From positions 1-51,376 of the forward strand of contig MEEF01000023.1 in assembly GCA_001724355.1 (NCBI GenBank): a stretch of DNA of 51,376 nucleotides. Reading direction: 5' to 3'. The translations under genes were made by a program, and so were the position numbers. The notes beneath the pieces were generated by a model. It saw only the letters and a list, made by a program, of their open reading frames with translations. It did not search any database and had not been told where the DNA came from. Shown piece by piece: positions 26,251 to 35,490 of the stretch (position 1 is its first letter; each line of letters starts with the position of its first letter). This DNA comes from Mesorhizobium sp. SCN 65-20 (GTDB taxonomy: Bacteria; Pseudomonadota; Alphaproteobacteria; Rhizobiales; Rhizobiaceae).

Positions 26251-27777
26251 GTGACCAACACAGTCCTCCGCCTCTCCGGCATCACCAAGCGTTTCGGTCC
26301 GCTCGTGGCCAACGACGCCATTTCCTTCGAGCTTGGGCGCGGCGAGGTGATCGCGCTGCTTGGCGAGAACGGCGCCGGCAAGACCACGCTGATGAACATC
26401 CTCTTCGGCCACTATGTCTCCGACGAGGGGACGGTGGAGGCGTTCGGCAAGCAGTTGCCGCCCGGTGATCCGCGCGCGGCACTGGATGCCGGCATCGGCA
26501 TGGTGCACCAGCATTTCACCCTCGCCGACAACATGACGGTTCTGGAGAACATCGCGCTCGGCACCCAGAGCCTGTGGCGCCCGAGTCTCGATCGTGCGGC
26601 AGCGCGAGAGCGTATCGAACGGCTCGCCGCCGATTTCGGCCTTTCCGTCGATCCGGCCGCCACCGTCTCCACCTTGTCGGTCGGCGAGCGCCAGCGTGTC
26701 GAGATCCTCAAGGCGCTCTACCGCGACGCCCGTATCCTGATCCTGGACGAGCCGACGGCGGTGCTGACCCCGGCCGAAACGGATGCCCTGTTCCGCACGC
26801 TCAAGCTGCTCGTCGCCAAGGGCCTGTCGATCATCTTCATCTCGCACAAGCTGCATGAGGTGATGGCGGTTAGCGACCGTGTGCTGGTGCTGCGGTCGGG
26901 CCGCCTTTCCGGCGAACGCGAAACGAAATCGACCGACCGCAAGGAACTTGCCGCACTCATGGTCGGGCAGGAGGTCAAGCCGGCCGAAGTGACGCCGGTT
27001 CATGCGGGTGAACCGCTGCTCGTGCTCGATGGCGTCTCCACGGCGCGCCACAATGGCGCGGGCCTAGACGAAGTTTCGCTGACGCTGCGTGCCGGCGAGA
27101 TCACCGGTCTTGCCGGCGTTTCCGGAAACGGCCAGGCGGCACTTGCCGCACTCATCGCCGGCACCCAGCGCCCGACCGGCGGCCGCATATCCATTGCCGG
27201 CCAGGCAGTCGGGGACTGGTCGCCGCGGGCAGCCCTCGGCCATGGCATCGCCCGCATCCCGGAAGACCGCCACGCCGTCGGCACCATCGGCGACATGAGC
27301 GTCACCGAGAACGTGATTGCCGAACGCTATGGCAGTTCGCGCTTCAGCCGGATGGGCTTCCTCGACTGGAAGGCGGCTCGCCGTTTCGCTGAGGAGATCA
27401 TCGCCGACTACGATGTCAAATGCCCGTCGCCGGAGGCGCGCATCCGCCTGCTGTCGGGCGGAAACATGCAGAAGCTGATCCTCGGCCGCGCGCTCGATCC
27501 GGAACCGGCCGTCATTCTCGCCAGCCAGCCGACGCGCGGCCTCGACGTCGGGGCGGTCGCCTATGTGCATCGCATGCTGCTTGCGGCGCGCGAACGGGGG
27601 GCCGCGATCCTGCTGATCTCCGAGGACCTTGAGGAGATACTGGCTCTTTCCGACCGCATCGTCGTGATGTCGAAGGGACGGCTCTCGCCGCCCTCAGCGC
27701 GTGGCGAAAGATCCATTCGCGAACTGGGGGAATTGATGGCCGGACACGGCGAGGAGCGCAGCGATCATGCGGCTTGA
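26251..27777 (+). CDS. Nucleoside-type ABC transporter ATPase with two ABC domains
   Basis: A 508-residue protein with two ATPase domains, as in simple-sugar and nucleoside importers. Domain 1 has Walker A GENGAGKTT, signature LSVGERQRVEIL and Walker B ILILDEPTAVLTP. Domain 2 has a degenerate Walker A (GVSGNGQAALAAL, no Lys) and LSGGNMQKLILGR, the normal asymmetry of this family. It powers import through the two permeases that follow. GTG 26251 is the start that fits the family N-terminus. The gene overlaps the first permease by 11 bases. Confidence 0.94.
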   Translation: MTNTVLRLSGITKRFGPLVANDAISFELGRGEVIALLGENGAGKTTLMNILFGHYVSDEGTVEAFGKQLPPGDPRAALDAGIGMVHQHFTLADNMTVLENIALGTQSLWRPSLDRAAARERIERLAADFGLSVDPAATVSTLSVGERQRVEILKALYRDARILILDEPTAVLTPAETDALFRTLKLLVAKGLSIIFISHKLHEVMAVSDRVLVLRSGRLSGERETKSTDRKELAALMVGQEVKPAEVTPVHAGEPLLVLDGVSTARHNGAGLDEVSLTLRAGEITGLAGVSGNGQAALAALIAGTQRPTGGRISIAGQAVGDWSPRAALGHGIARIPEDRHAVGTIGDMSVTENVIAERYGSSRFSRMGFLDWKAARRFAEEIIADYDVKCPSPEARIRLLSGGNMQKLILGRALDPEPAVILASQPTRGLDVGAVAYVHRMLLAARERGAAILLISEDLEEILALSDRIVVMSKGRLSPPSARGERSIRELGELMAGHGEERSDHAA

Positions 27778-28816
27778 GCCGAAACCCGCGCCCTCGATCG
27801 GCGTCACCCTGCTGTTCCCGGTCGCAGCCATCGCGGCGACGCTGCTGTTCACCTCGCTGCTGGTGCTTGCGGCCGGGGCCTCGCCGCTTTCGGTGTTCTA
27901 TCTGGTTGCCAAGGGCGCGGCGGGCTCGCAGTTCGCGCTCTTCGAAACGCTGACCCGTGCTACCCCCCTGATCTTCACCGGCCTCGCCGTGGCGGTCGCC
28001 TTCCGTGCCAAACTCTGGAACATCGGCGCCGAGGCGCAGCTCTACATCGGCGGCGTCGTCACCGTCGTGCTCGGCACGGGCGCACTCCCGCTGCCGGCAC
28101 CGATCCTCATTCCCGTCATCATAATCGCGGTGATGCTGGCAGGCGGGCTGCTCCTGCTGGGGCCAGCCGTGCTGAAGACACGCTTCGGCGTCGACGAGGT
28201 GGTCACCACGCTGCTGCTCAACTTCATCGTGCTGCTGTTCGTGTCGATGCTGCTCGAGGGCGTGCTCAAGGATCCGATGGGCCTCGGTTGGCCGCAGTCG
28301 CAGAAAGTCATCGCCGACGCGCAGCTGCCGCGCATCATCCAGGGCAAGCGCCTGCACTACGGCTTCGTCATCGCCATCGTCTCGGCCATCGTCGTCTGGG
28401 TCATCATGAAGAAGACCGTGCTCGGCTACGAGATGCGCGCCGTCGGCCACAACCCCGAAGGCGCGCGCTTCGTCGGCATCCCGGTCAATCGCGTGCTGAT
28501 GAAGACGGCGCTGCTTTCCGGCGGACTGGCCGCACTTGCCGGTTTCTCCGAAGTGTCGGGCCTCAAGGGCAACCTCACGCTCGACCTGTCGCCCGGTTAC
28601 GGCTATTCGGGCATCGTCGTCGCCATGCTGGCGATGCTGAACCCTCTCGGCGTCATCGCCTCCGCCATCTTCGTCGCCGGCATCTTCGTCGGCGCCGACG
28701 CCATGAGCCGTGTTGCCAAGGTGCCGAGCTACATCGCCGACGTCATGGTTGCGACATCGCTCCTGACCATGGTGGTGGCGATCCTGCTGACGCGGTTCAG
28801 GGTGAGGTGGAGGTGA
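27767..28816 (+). CDS. ABC transporter permease, nucleoside type, subunit 1
   Basis: The 349-residue integral membrane protein has about 8-9 hydrophobic segments and the family motif region FRAKLWNIGAEAQLYIGG (about residues 75-95) and VGHNPEGARFVGIPV, which marks BMP-linked (YufP-like) permeases. It forms the translocation pore with the next gene product. Its start overlaps the ATPase gene end, and its stop is 2 bases before the next ATG, so the genes are translationally coupled. Confidence 0.92.
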   Translation: MRLEPKPAPSIGVTLLFPVAAIAATLLFTSLLVLAAGASPLSVFYLVAKGAAGSQFALFETLTRATPLIFTGLAVAVAFRAKLWNIGAEAQLYIGGVVTVVLGTGALPLPAPILIPVIIIAVMLAGGLLLLGPAVLKTRFGVDEVVTTLLLNFIVLLFVSMLLEGVLKDPMGLGWPQSQKVIADAQLPRIIQGKRLHYGFVIAIVSAIVVWVIMKKTVLGYEMRAVGHNPEGARFVGIPVNRVLMKTALLSGGLAALAGFSEVSGLKGNLTLDLSPGYGYSGIVVAMLAMLNPLGVIASAIFVAGIFVGADAMSRVAKVPSYIADVMVATSLLTMVVAILLTRFRVRWR

Positions 28817-28818
28817 CC

Positions 28819-29760
28819 ATGGACGCGCTCGAGATACTCTTCACCGCCTCCTTCTGGGTCGCCGCCATCCGCATCGCCTCGCCACTGATCTTCGCCACCA
28901 TGGGCGAACTGATCTGCGAGCGTGCCGGCGTGCTCAATCTCGGCATCGAGGGCATCATGACCGCGGGCGCCTTTGCCGGCTGGTTCACCGTCTACGCCGG
29001 CGGCGACCTGTGGACCGGCGTGCTGGTTGCTGCCCTCGCGGGCGGCTTGTTCGGCCTGCTGCACGCCACACTAACGGTGCCGCTGGGGCTGTCGCAACAC
29101 GTCGTCGGCATCGGCGTCACGCTGCTTGCCACCAGCCTGACCTACTTCACCTATCGCCTGGCCCTGCCCGAAGTCACTTCGCCACCCAAGATCGAGCCGT
29201 TCCAGCCACTGCCGATCCCCGGCCTGTCGAAGCTTCCCGTGCTCGGCGAGGCGCTGTTTTCGCAGACGCCGCTCACGTATCTGGCCTTCGTGACCGTTGC
29301 CGTCGTCGCCTGGGTACTCTACCGCACCCCGCTCGGCCTCGCCGTCCGCGCCGCCGGCGAGAACCCCTCCGCGGTCGAGGCGCAAGGAATCTCCGTCACC
29401 GGCATCCGCATGGGGGCCGTCGTCGTCGGCAGCGCACTGATGGCCGTCGGCGGCGCGTTCCTCACCATGTCGGCCTTCAACTCATTCTTCTTCGAGATGA
29501 TCAACGGCCGCGGCTGGATCTGCATCGCGCTCGTCGTGTTCGGCTCGTGGCGGCCCGGCAAGGCGCTGCTCGGAGCCATCCTCTTCGCTGCATTCGACGC
29601 CTACCAGGTGCGCCTGCAGCAGATGTCGGGCGGCATCGTGCCCTATCAGGTCTTCCTGATGATGCCCTATGCCCTGTCCATCCTTGCGCTGATACTGGTG
29701 GCTCGCCGCGCCACCTATCCCAAGGCGCTGATGATACCCTACCAGAAAGGCGAAAGATGA
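28819..29760 (+). CDS. ABC transporter permease, nucleoside type, subunit 2
   Basis: The 313-residue membrane protein resembles YufQ-type permeases: ERAGVLNLGIEGIMTAGAFAG near residue 35, then VRAAGENPSAVEAQGISV in the cytoplasmic loop, with about 8 hydrophobic segments. ATG 28819 follows GGAGGTG; a much longer frame that begins at 28288 overlaps the first permease and is an artefact. It pairs with subunit 1 and ends overlapping the deaminase start (ATGA), so uptake and first catabolic step are coupled. Confidence 0.92.
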   Translation: MDALEILFTASFWVAAIRIASPLIFATMGELICERAGVLNLGIEGIMTAGAFAGWFTVYAGGDLWTGVLVAALAGGLFGLLHATLTVPLGLSQHVVGIGVTLLATSLTYFTYRLALPEVTSPPKIEPFQPLPIPGLSKLPVLGEALFSQTPLTYLAFVTVAVVAWVLYRTPLGLAVRAAGENPSAVEAQGISVTGIRMGAVVVGSALMAVGGAFLTMSAFNSFFFEMINGRGWICIALVVFGSWRPGKALLGAILFAAFDAYQVRLQQMSGGIVPYQVFLMMPYALSILALILVARRATYPKALMIPYQKGER

Positions 29761-31049
29761 GCTTCGACCTGATCGTCAAGGGCGGCACGCTGCCCGATGG
29801 AACCGTTGCCGACATCGGCATCAAGGGCGACAGGATCGCCGCGATCGAACCCAGGATCGATGCAGTCGCGTCCCGTGTCGTCGACGCCTCGGGCAACCTC
29901 GTCTCGCAGCCATTCGTCGACCCGCATTTCCACATGGACGCGACGCTGTCCTACGGCCTGCCGCGCATCAACGCCTCGGGCACGCTGCTCGAGGGCATCT
30001 CGCTCTGGGGCGAGCTCAAGCCGCTGCTCACCCACGAGGCGGTGAAGGAGCGCGCGCTCGCCTATTGCGACTGGGCCGTGTCGATGGGCCTTCTCGCCAT
30101 CCGCACCCATGTCGACACCTGCGACGACCGTCTGCTCGCCGTCGAAGCCCTGCTCGAGGTCAAGAAGGAGATCGCACCCTACATCGACCTGCAACTCGTC
30201 GCCTTCCCGCAGGACGGCCTCTACCGCTCGCCGACGGCGCGCGAGAACACCATCCGCGCCCTCGACATGGGTGTGGATATCGTCGGCGGCATTCCGCATT
30301 TCGAGCGTACCATGGCCGACGGCACGCGCTCGGTGACCGAACTGTGCGAGATCGCGGCTGAGCGCGGCTTGATGGTCGACCTGCATTGCGACGAGACCGA
30401 CGATCCGCTGTCGCGCCATATCGAGCAACTCGCCTACGAGACCCGGCGTCTGGGCCTGCAGGGCAGGGTGGCCGGCTCGCACCTCACGTCCATGCATTCG
30501 ATGGACAACTACTACGTCTCCAAGCTCCTGCCGCTGATCGCCGAGGCCGGCGTGTCGGCGATCCCCAATCCGCTGATCAACATCATGCTGCAGGGTCGCC
30601 ACGACACCTATCCCAAGCGCCGCGGCATGACGCGCGTGCCGGAGATGCTGAAGGCCGGCATCCGCGTCGGCTGGGGCCAGGACTGCGTTCTCGACCCGTG
30701 GTATTCGCTCGGTACCGCCGACATGCTCGACGTTGCCTTCATGGGCCTGCACGTCGCCCAGATGTCGTCTCCCGCCGACATGCGCCGCTGCTTCGACATG
30801 GTCACCAAGGTCAACGCCGAGATCATGGGCCTCGACCATCTCGGCCTCGAGGTCGGCAAGACCGCGAGCCTCGTCGTGCTCGACGCCGGCAATCCGATCG
30901 AGGCGGTGCGCCTGCGCGCCGAGCGGCTCTGCGTCGTTGCCAAGGGCAAAGTCGTCGCCGAGCGCCCGAAGCGCGACACGGCGCTGTCGATCAAGGGCCG
31001 TCCGGCGACGATCAACCGCCGGCACGTCGTGCCGCCGCAGTCGAACTGA
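29757..31049 (+). CDS. Cytosine-deaminase-like amidohydrolase, variant active site
   Basis: The 430-residue product is a CodA-type amidohydrolase. Metal and catalytic residues are visible: His57 and His59 (PHFHMD), His210 and Glu213 (LHCDETDD), His in SHLTSMHS, and Asp309 in GQDCVLDPWYSLGTA. E. coli CodA has GHDDVFDPWYPLGTA here: its metal-binding Asp313 is kept, but substrate-contact Asp314 is Cys310. Changes at that position are known to widen or change the accepted base, so the substrate may be a C5-substituted cytosine, isocytosine-like base or another ring rather than cytosine. It is the last gene of the BMP-type uptake unit and overlaps the permease stop by 4 bases, which fits import followed by deamination. 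Confidence 0.88.
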   Translation: MSFDLIVKGGTLPDGTVADIGIKGDRIAAIEPRIDAVASRVVDASGNLVSQPFVDPHFHMDATLSYGLPRINASGTLLEGISLWGELKPLLTHEAVKERALAYCDWAVSMGLLAIRTHVDTCDDRLLAVEALLEVKKEIAPYIDLQLVAFPQDGLYRSPTARENTIRALDMGVDIVGGIPHFERTMADGTRSVTELCEIAAERGLMVDLHCDETDDPLSRHIEQLAYETRRLGLQGRVAGSHLTSMHSMDNYYVSKLLPLIAEAGVSAIPNPLINIMLQGRHDTYPKRRGMTRVPEMLKAGIRVGWGQDCVLDPWYSLGTADMLDVAFMGLHVAQMSSPADMRRCFDMVTKVNAEIMGLDHLGLEVGKTASLVVLDAGNPIEAVRLRAERLCVVAKGKVVAERPKRDTALSIKGRPATINRRHVVPPQSN

Positions 31050-31131
31050 AGCATTTGCGTGTCCGCTTTTCTGTGTGGCGTGAAAAGCTTACAATAGAAC
31101 TCCAGATTCCGGCGCGGCGGAGGGCATGGCC

Positions 31132-31392
31132 ATGAAGATCAGGACAGTTTCTTTGCTCTTCATGGCAACGCTGCTTGCCGGTTGCGTCTCGGCCGAGGAG
31201 CAACGCGCGCTCGACGAAGAGAAATGCCGCTCCTACGGCTTCACCAAGCGCAACGACGCCTTCGCCGAGTGCATGCAGCGGATCGACCTCGATCGCCGGG
31301 CCGAATGGCGCCAGCGCAACGATTTCGACGGCTGGGACCGGCCGATCGTGGTCTATCACCCCGTTATAGTTGCCCCAGGCGATGAGCCGTGA
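31132..31392 (+). CDS. Small lipoprotein of unknown function
   Basis: An 86-residue lipoprotein: signal peptide MKIRTVSLLFMATLLAGC with lipobox LAGC (Cys18), then an acidic/basic mature part with two further Cys (EEKCRSYGF and FAECMQRID). The latter pattern is common among short alphaproteobacterial lipoproteins of unknown role. GGAGGG at 31119-31124 is 7 bases before ATG 31132, so I prefer it to ATG 31126. It follows the deaminase by 82 bases and may be separately transcribed. Confidence 0.72.
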   Translation: MKIRTVSLLFMATLLAGCVSAEEQRALDEEKCRSYGFTKRNDAFAECMQRIDLDRRAEWRQRNDFDGWDRPIVVYHPVIVAPGDEP

Positions 31393-31493
31393 CGTAGAAA
31401 CGCATGGGCCAGTGCACTTATCGCTCGCTTTGGCTGAAGTCCGGACATAGATAGGCGCCATCCGGGCCCGTCGGCCCGACGGATCCCTTGCCA

Positions 31494-32414
31494 ATGACCT
31501 TCCGCCAAGCCCTTGCGCTCCCCAAGAGCAATCTCGTCCTCGCGGGCGTCCTGCTGATGCTCCTGGGCGACTTCATGTTCGCGCTCAACGACGCGATGGG
31601 CAAATGGCTGGTCGAGAATTACTCCGTCGGCCAGGTGCTTCTCATCCGATCCATCGGCGCGTTCGTCATCCTCGGCCCGATGATCGTCAAGCAGGGCCTG
31701 GGGCCGCTTGTGGAGATCGAGCGTCCCGGTCTCCAGGTGCTGCGCGTCGTGCTCGCCACCGCCGACACAGCCTTCTTCTACGCGGCAGTCGCCTATCTGC
31801 CGCTCGCCGACGTGATGACGTTCTATATGGCCGGGCCGATCTACATCGCGGCACTTTCGCACTTCTTCCTGGGCGAGAAGGTCGGTTGGCGCCGCTGGCT
31901 CGCCATCATTCTTGGCTTCTGCGGTGTGGTCATTGCGCTCCGGCCGTCCTCGGCGTCGCTGTCCTGGGCGTCGCTGTTCGCCGTCGTCGGCAGCCTGTCC
32001 TTCGCGATCACGCTGATCCTCAGCCGCAAGCTGCGCGCCACCAGCGACACCACGCTGGTCACCTGGCAGACCATTGGCGCACTCCTCATGGGCGGCGTCA
32101 TGTCCGTCGCCGACTGGCGACCGGCCCCGGCGGTGGACTGGTCGGCCATGCTCCTGTTGGGCGTGGTCGCCTGCGCGGCGCATCTGATGATCACGCGCGC
32201 GCTAAAGCTGGCGCCCGCATCGCTGCTCGCGCCGCTGCAATATACCTTGCTCATCTGGGCTGTCGTGTTCGGCATCGCCTTCTTCGGCGACTATCCCGAT
32301 ACGCAGATCCTCGTCGGCTCCGGCATCATCGTCTTTGCGGGCCTGTTCATCTTCCATCGCCAGAAGGTGGTGGACAAGGCCGAGCCGGAAACCGTGCCCA
32401 CCAGCGTGCACTGA
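31494..32414 (+). CDS. DMT-superfamily (EamA) transporter
   Basis: The 306-residue product has ten hydrophobic segments in two EamA repeats (about residues 10-145 and 155-285), the standard drug/metabolite transporter layout, e.g. LLMLLGDFMFALNDAMGKWL and GFCGVVIALRPSS at the end of repeat 1. It sits in the inner membrane and probably exports a small metabolite. TTG 31488 is in frame but ATG 31494 is preferred. It is convergent with the CAP-domain lipoprotein gene. Confidence 0.9.
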   Translation: MTFRQALALPKSNLVLAGVLLMLLGDFMFALNDAMGKWLVENYSVGQVLLIRSIGAFVILGPMIVKQGLGPLVEIERPGLQVLRVVLATADTAFFYAAVAYLPLADVMTFYMAGPIYIAALSHFFLGEKVGWRRWLAIILGFCGVVIALRPSSASLSWASLFAVVGSLSFAITLILSRKLRATSDTTLVTWQTIGALLMGGVMSVADWRPAPAVDWSAMLLLGVVACAAHLMITRALKLAPASLLAPLQYTLLIWAVVFGIAFFGDYPDTQILVGSGIIVFAGLFIFHRQKVVDKAEPETVPTSVH

Positions 32415-32430
32415 GGCAGCCTTTCACCAG

Positions 32431-32488
32431 TACCCCCACCGGTGGCGGTATCTTATCGAGGATGCGGAACTGCTTTAAGCCGGTGGGG
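32431..32488. terminator. Inverted repeats between convergent genes
   Basis: Between the EamA transporter and the CAP lipoprotein lies an imperfect 20-base palindrome centred on CCACCGGTGG (32431-32450) and a longer-range pair CCCCACCGG (32434-32442) / CCGGTGGGG (32480-32488). The position between two gene ends suggests a bidirectional terminator; there is no T-run. Confidence 0.35.
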
Positions 32489-32974
32489 CTAATTGCCCAG
32501 AACGAGCGCCCAGTAGCGCCGGTCGCCGCCGCCGCCCTCGCGGACGTAGGCGAGACCGAACTTGCTGTAGGCCGGGTTCAGCATGTTGCGGCGGTGGCCC
32601 GGGGAATTCATCCACATGGAAAACACCTTGGCGGTATCCATTCCGCCGAAGGCGATGTTCTCGGCCGCCCTGCCGTTGACGCCGCCCTCCCGCATGCGGG
32701 TGGCGAAGTCGCGGCCCCAACTCGTGGTGTGCGACATCCTGCCGGCGCTGGCCATGTACTTGGCCTGCTGCAGGGCTGCGGCCTCGAGCGTCGCGTCGGG
32801 GCGCAGCGGCGGCAGGCCATACTCCGCGCGTGCCGCCTGCATGTAGGCAACCCCCGACTGAGAGGCGCCCGAGCCTTCACCGGTAATTTTCGATCCCGTC
32901 TGGCAGGCAGCGAGCACAAGCAGGCCGCCCAGTGCGATTGCGCGCAACGCCGCGCCGGTCATCCGTATCGCCAT
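32489..32974 (-). CDS. CAP/SCP-domain lipoprotein
   Basis: A 161-residue lipoprotein (lipobox VLAAC, Cys24) carrying a CAP (SCP/PR-1) domain: LEAAALQQAKYMASAGRMSH, then GRAAENIAFGG and FSMWMNSPGHRRNMLNP, the conserved His/Glu cavity and the HRxNML motif. Bacterial CAP proteins of this type are extracytoplasmic with mostly unknown activity. GAGG precedes ATG 32974 at 8 bases; the in-frame TTG 32980 is unlikely to be used. The nearest upstream gene in the same direction ends at 36375 on the far side of other genes, so this gene is probably monocistronic. Confidence 0.88.
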   Translation of the reverse strand: MAIRMTGAALRAIALGGLLVLAACQTGSKITGEGSGASQSGVAYMQAARAEYGLPPLRPDATLEAAALQQAKYMASAGRMSHTTSWGRDFATRMREGGVNGRAAENIAFGGMDTAKVFSMWMNSPGHRRNMLNPAYSKFGLAYVREGGGGDRRYWALVLGN

Positions 32975-33046
32975 GATCAAGTCCTCGTCTCGAGCCCGCC
33001 CTAGATGAAGCCTTGATAGGGCAGATCATGGCTTTTTGGCGGATGA

Positions 33047-35488
33047 TCAGGCCTTGACCCTCGCTGCGGCCGGGTCATGGAGCGGTTCGAGATGGATTTC
33101 CGCGGCAACCCGCTCCGTCGCGACCACCAGTTCGTAGCGGCCGCCGGTCAGGAAGGCATCGTCGACGCCGCCTGCGTTGCGGACATATCCGAAGCCGATG
33201 TTCTTGCCGACCGTGTAGCCGTAGCCTCCGCTGGTCAGGTAGCCGACAGGCTGGCCGTCGCGCAGGATCGTCTCGCGCCCGACCAGAACCACGCTCCTGT
33301 CGGCGACCGTAAAGCAGGCGAGCCGCTTGGTCATCGGCGCGTTGCCAGGCTTCTCCAGCGCCTTGCGGCCGATAAAGTCGGTGTCCTTCCTGAGTTTCAC
33401 CGCCCAGCCGAGGCCTGCCTCGAACGGCGTGTCGTTGGGGGTGATGTCGGAACCCCAGGCGCGGTAGCCCTTTTCGAGCCGCAGCGACTCCAGCGCACGA
33501 TAGCCGACCGGGCGGATGCCATGGGACTTGCCTGTCGCCATCAGCGCATCGAACACCTCGCCGGTGGCACCGATCGGCACATGCAGCTCCCAGCCGAGCT
33601 CGCCGACATAGGTGACGCGCAGCGCCCGGACGGTCGCACCGGCGATCTCGATTTCGCGCACATGGCCGAAGGGGAAGGCGGCGTTGGAGACGTCGGCCGT
33701 GGTGACCGCTTCGAGCACCGTCCGCGCGTTCGGCCCCATCAGCGACAGCGTGCCGAACTGTTCAGTTACGTCCATTAGCCTGGCGTCGAGACCTTCAGGG
33801 ATGTGGTCGCTGATCCAGGCGAGGTCGTGGGTGCGGAAGCCGGTGCCGGTGACGATGTAGAACTTTTCATCCGCAAGCCGCGCCACGGTGAGATCGGCCT
33901 CGATGCCGCCGCGCGTGTTGAGCAACTGCGTATAGGTCAGCCGGCCCGCCGGCTTCGACACGTCGTTGGCGCAGATGAAGTCGAGCGCCTCTTGCGCGTC
34001 CTTGCCCGTCATCTCGTATTTGGCGAAGGACGACTGGTCGAAAACGCCTACCGCCTCGCGCACATGCCGGTGCTCGTCGCCCACCGGCTCGAACCAGTTC
34101 TGCCGGCCCATGGCATAGACGTCCCTGGCCTCCATGCCCTCTGGAGCGAACCAGTTGGGCCGCTCCCAGCCGAGCTTGGAGCCGAACACGGCGTGGTGCT
34201 TCTTCAGCCGCTCGTAGAGCGGCGAGACGATGTAGGGCCGGCCGCTCTCGTATTCTTCGTGCGGATAGCCGATCGTGTAGTGCTTGCCGTAGGCCTCCAG
34301 CGTACGGTCCGACACCCACTGGCGGTCGCGATGCAGGTTCGAGAAGCGCCTGATGTCGACCACCCAGAGGTCCAGCGGCGCCTCGCCATCGACCACCCAC
34401 TGCGCCAGCACCCAGCCGGTCCCGCCGCCCGAGGCGATGCCGAAGGCGTTGAAGCCGGCGCCCACGAACATGTTCGGGCATTCCGGGGCCGAGCCGAGGA
34501 TGAAGTTGCCGTCGGGCGTGAAGCTCTCGGGACCGTTGATCATCTGCTTGACGCCGACATTGGCGAGCGACGGCACGCGCTCGATCGCCTGCACCATGTG
34601 CTGCTCGAAGTGATCAAAATCGTCGTCGAACAGGCGGAACTCCCAGTCGTTGGGCACGTCGCCCGTAGTCCAGCCCTGCGGGTTGGATTCGTATCCACCC
34701 ATCACCAGCCCGCCGACCTCTTCCTTGAAGTAGGTGCGCCGGTCGGGATCGCGGATGGTCGGTGCGTCGGTGGCGAGACCCGGCAGCTTCTCGGTGATGA
34801 TGTACTGGTGCTTCACCGGCTGCAGCGGCACGTTGATGCCGGCCATGGCGCCAACCTGCCGCGCCCACTGCCCGGCGCAGTTCACCACCTTGTCGCAGAC
34901 AATGTCGCCCTGGTCGGTTTTCACCTTGAGGATGCGGCCGTCCTTCATTTCGAAGCCGGTCACGCGCACGTTCTCGAACAGCTTGGCGCCATGCATGCGC
35001 GCGCCCTTGGCGAGCGACTGGGTGATGTCGGACGGGCTCGCCTGGCCGTCGGTCGGCAGCCACGAGGCGCCGACGAGGTCCGAGGTCTCCATCAGCGGCC
35101 ACATGCGCTTGACCTCTTCCGGCGACACCAGGTGCATGTCCATGCCGAAGCTCTTGGCCGTGGTGGCCAGCCGCTTGTACTCGGTCCAGCGGTCCTGGTT
35201 GGTGGCGAGCCGCAGGCAGCCGGTCATCTTCCAGCCGGTGGCAAGCCCGGTCTCCTCGTCGAGCCGCTTGTAGAGCTCGACCGAATATTTGAGCACGCGG
35301 GTGATCGACGCCGACGAGCGCAACTGCCCGACCAGCCCCGCCGCATGCCAGGTCGAGCCCGAGGTCAGCTTGCCCTGCTCGAGCAGGATCACGTCGGCCT
35401 TGTGGTCGCGTGCCAGGTGATAGGCCGTCGAGCAGCCGATGATGCCGCCGCCGATCACGACGATCTGCGCATGCGAGGGGAGGGCCAT
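33047..35488 (-). CDS. FAD-dependent dehydrogenase with GcvT domain (dimethylglycine/sarcosine type)
   Basis: The 813-residue product has a DAO-type flavin domain (VVIGGGIIGCSTAYHL at residues 10-25; STWHAAGL with His48, the residue that binds FAD covalently in dimethylglycine dehydrogenase) followed by a GcvT-like folate-binding half (about residues 440-800; MTGKDAQEALDFICAND, THDLAWISDHIP, VTYVGELGWELHVPIGA, VKLRKDTDFIGRKAL). Such enzymes demethylate dimethylglycine or sarcosine and pass the one-carbon unit to tetrahydrofolate. ATG 35488 is 2 bases after the stop of the upstream phosphotransferase gene, so the two are one operon. Substrate is inferred from the family; other N-methyl amines are possible. 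Confidence 0.88.
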   Translation of the reverse strand: MALPSHAQIVVIGGGIIGCSTAYHLARDHKADVILLEQGKLTSGSTWHAAGLVGQLRSSASITRVLKYSVELYKRLDEETGLATGWKMTGCLRLATNQDRWTEYKRLATTAKSFGMDMHLVSPEEVKRMWPLMETSDLVGASWLPTDGQASPSDITQSLAKGARMHGAKLFENVRVTGFEMKDGRILKVKTDQGDIVCDKVVNCAGQWARQVGAMAGINVPLQPVKHQYIITEKLPGLATDAPTIRDPDRRTYFKEEVGGLVMGGYESNPQGWTTGDVPNDWEFRLFDDDFDHFEQHMVQAIERVPSLANVGVKQMINGPESFTPDGNFILGSAPECPNMFVGAGFNAFGIASGGGTGWVLAQWVVDGEAPLDLWVVDIRRFSNLHRDRQWVSDRTLEAYGKHYTIGYPHEEYESGRPYIVSPLYERLKKHHAVFGSKLGWERPNWFAPEGMEARDVYAMGRQNWFEPVGDEHRHVREAVGVFDQSSFAKYEMTGKDAQEALDFICANDVSKPAGRLTYTQLLNTRGGIEADLTVARLADEKFYIVTGTGFRTHDLAWISDHIPEGLDARLMDVTEQFGTLSLMGPNARTVLEAVTTADVSNAAFPFGHVREIEIAGATVRALRVTYVGELGWELHVPIGATGEVFDALMATGKSHGIRPVGYRALESLRLEKGYRAWGSDITPNDTPFEAGLGWAVKLRKDTDFIGRKALEKPGNAPMTKRLACFTVADRSVVLVGRETILRDGQPVGYLTSGGYGYTVGKNIGFGYVRNAGGVDDAFLTGGRYELVVATERVAAEIHLEPLHDPAAARVKA

Positions 35489-35490
35489 GA

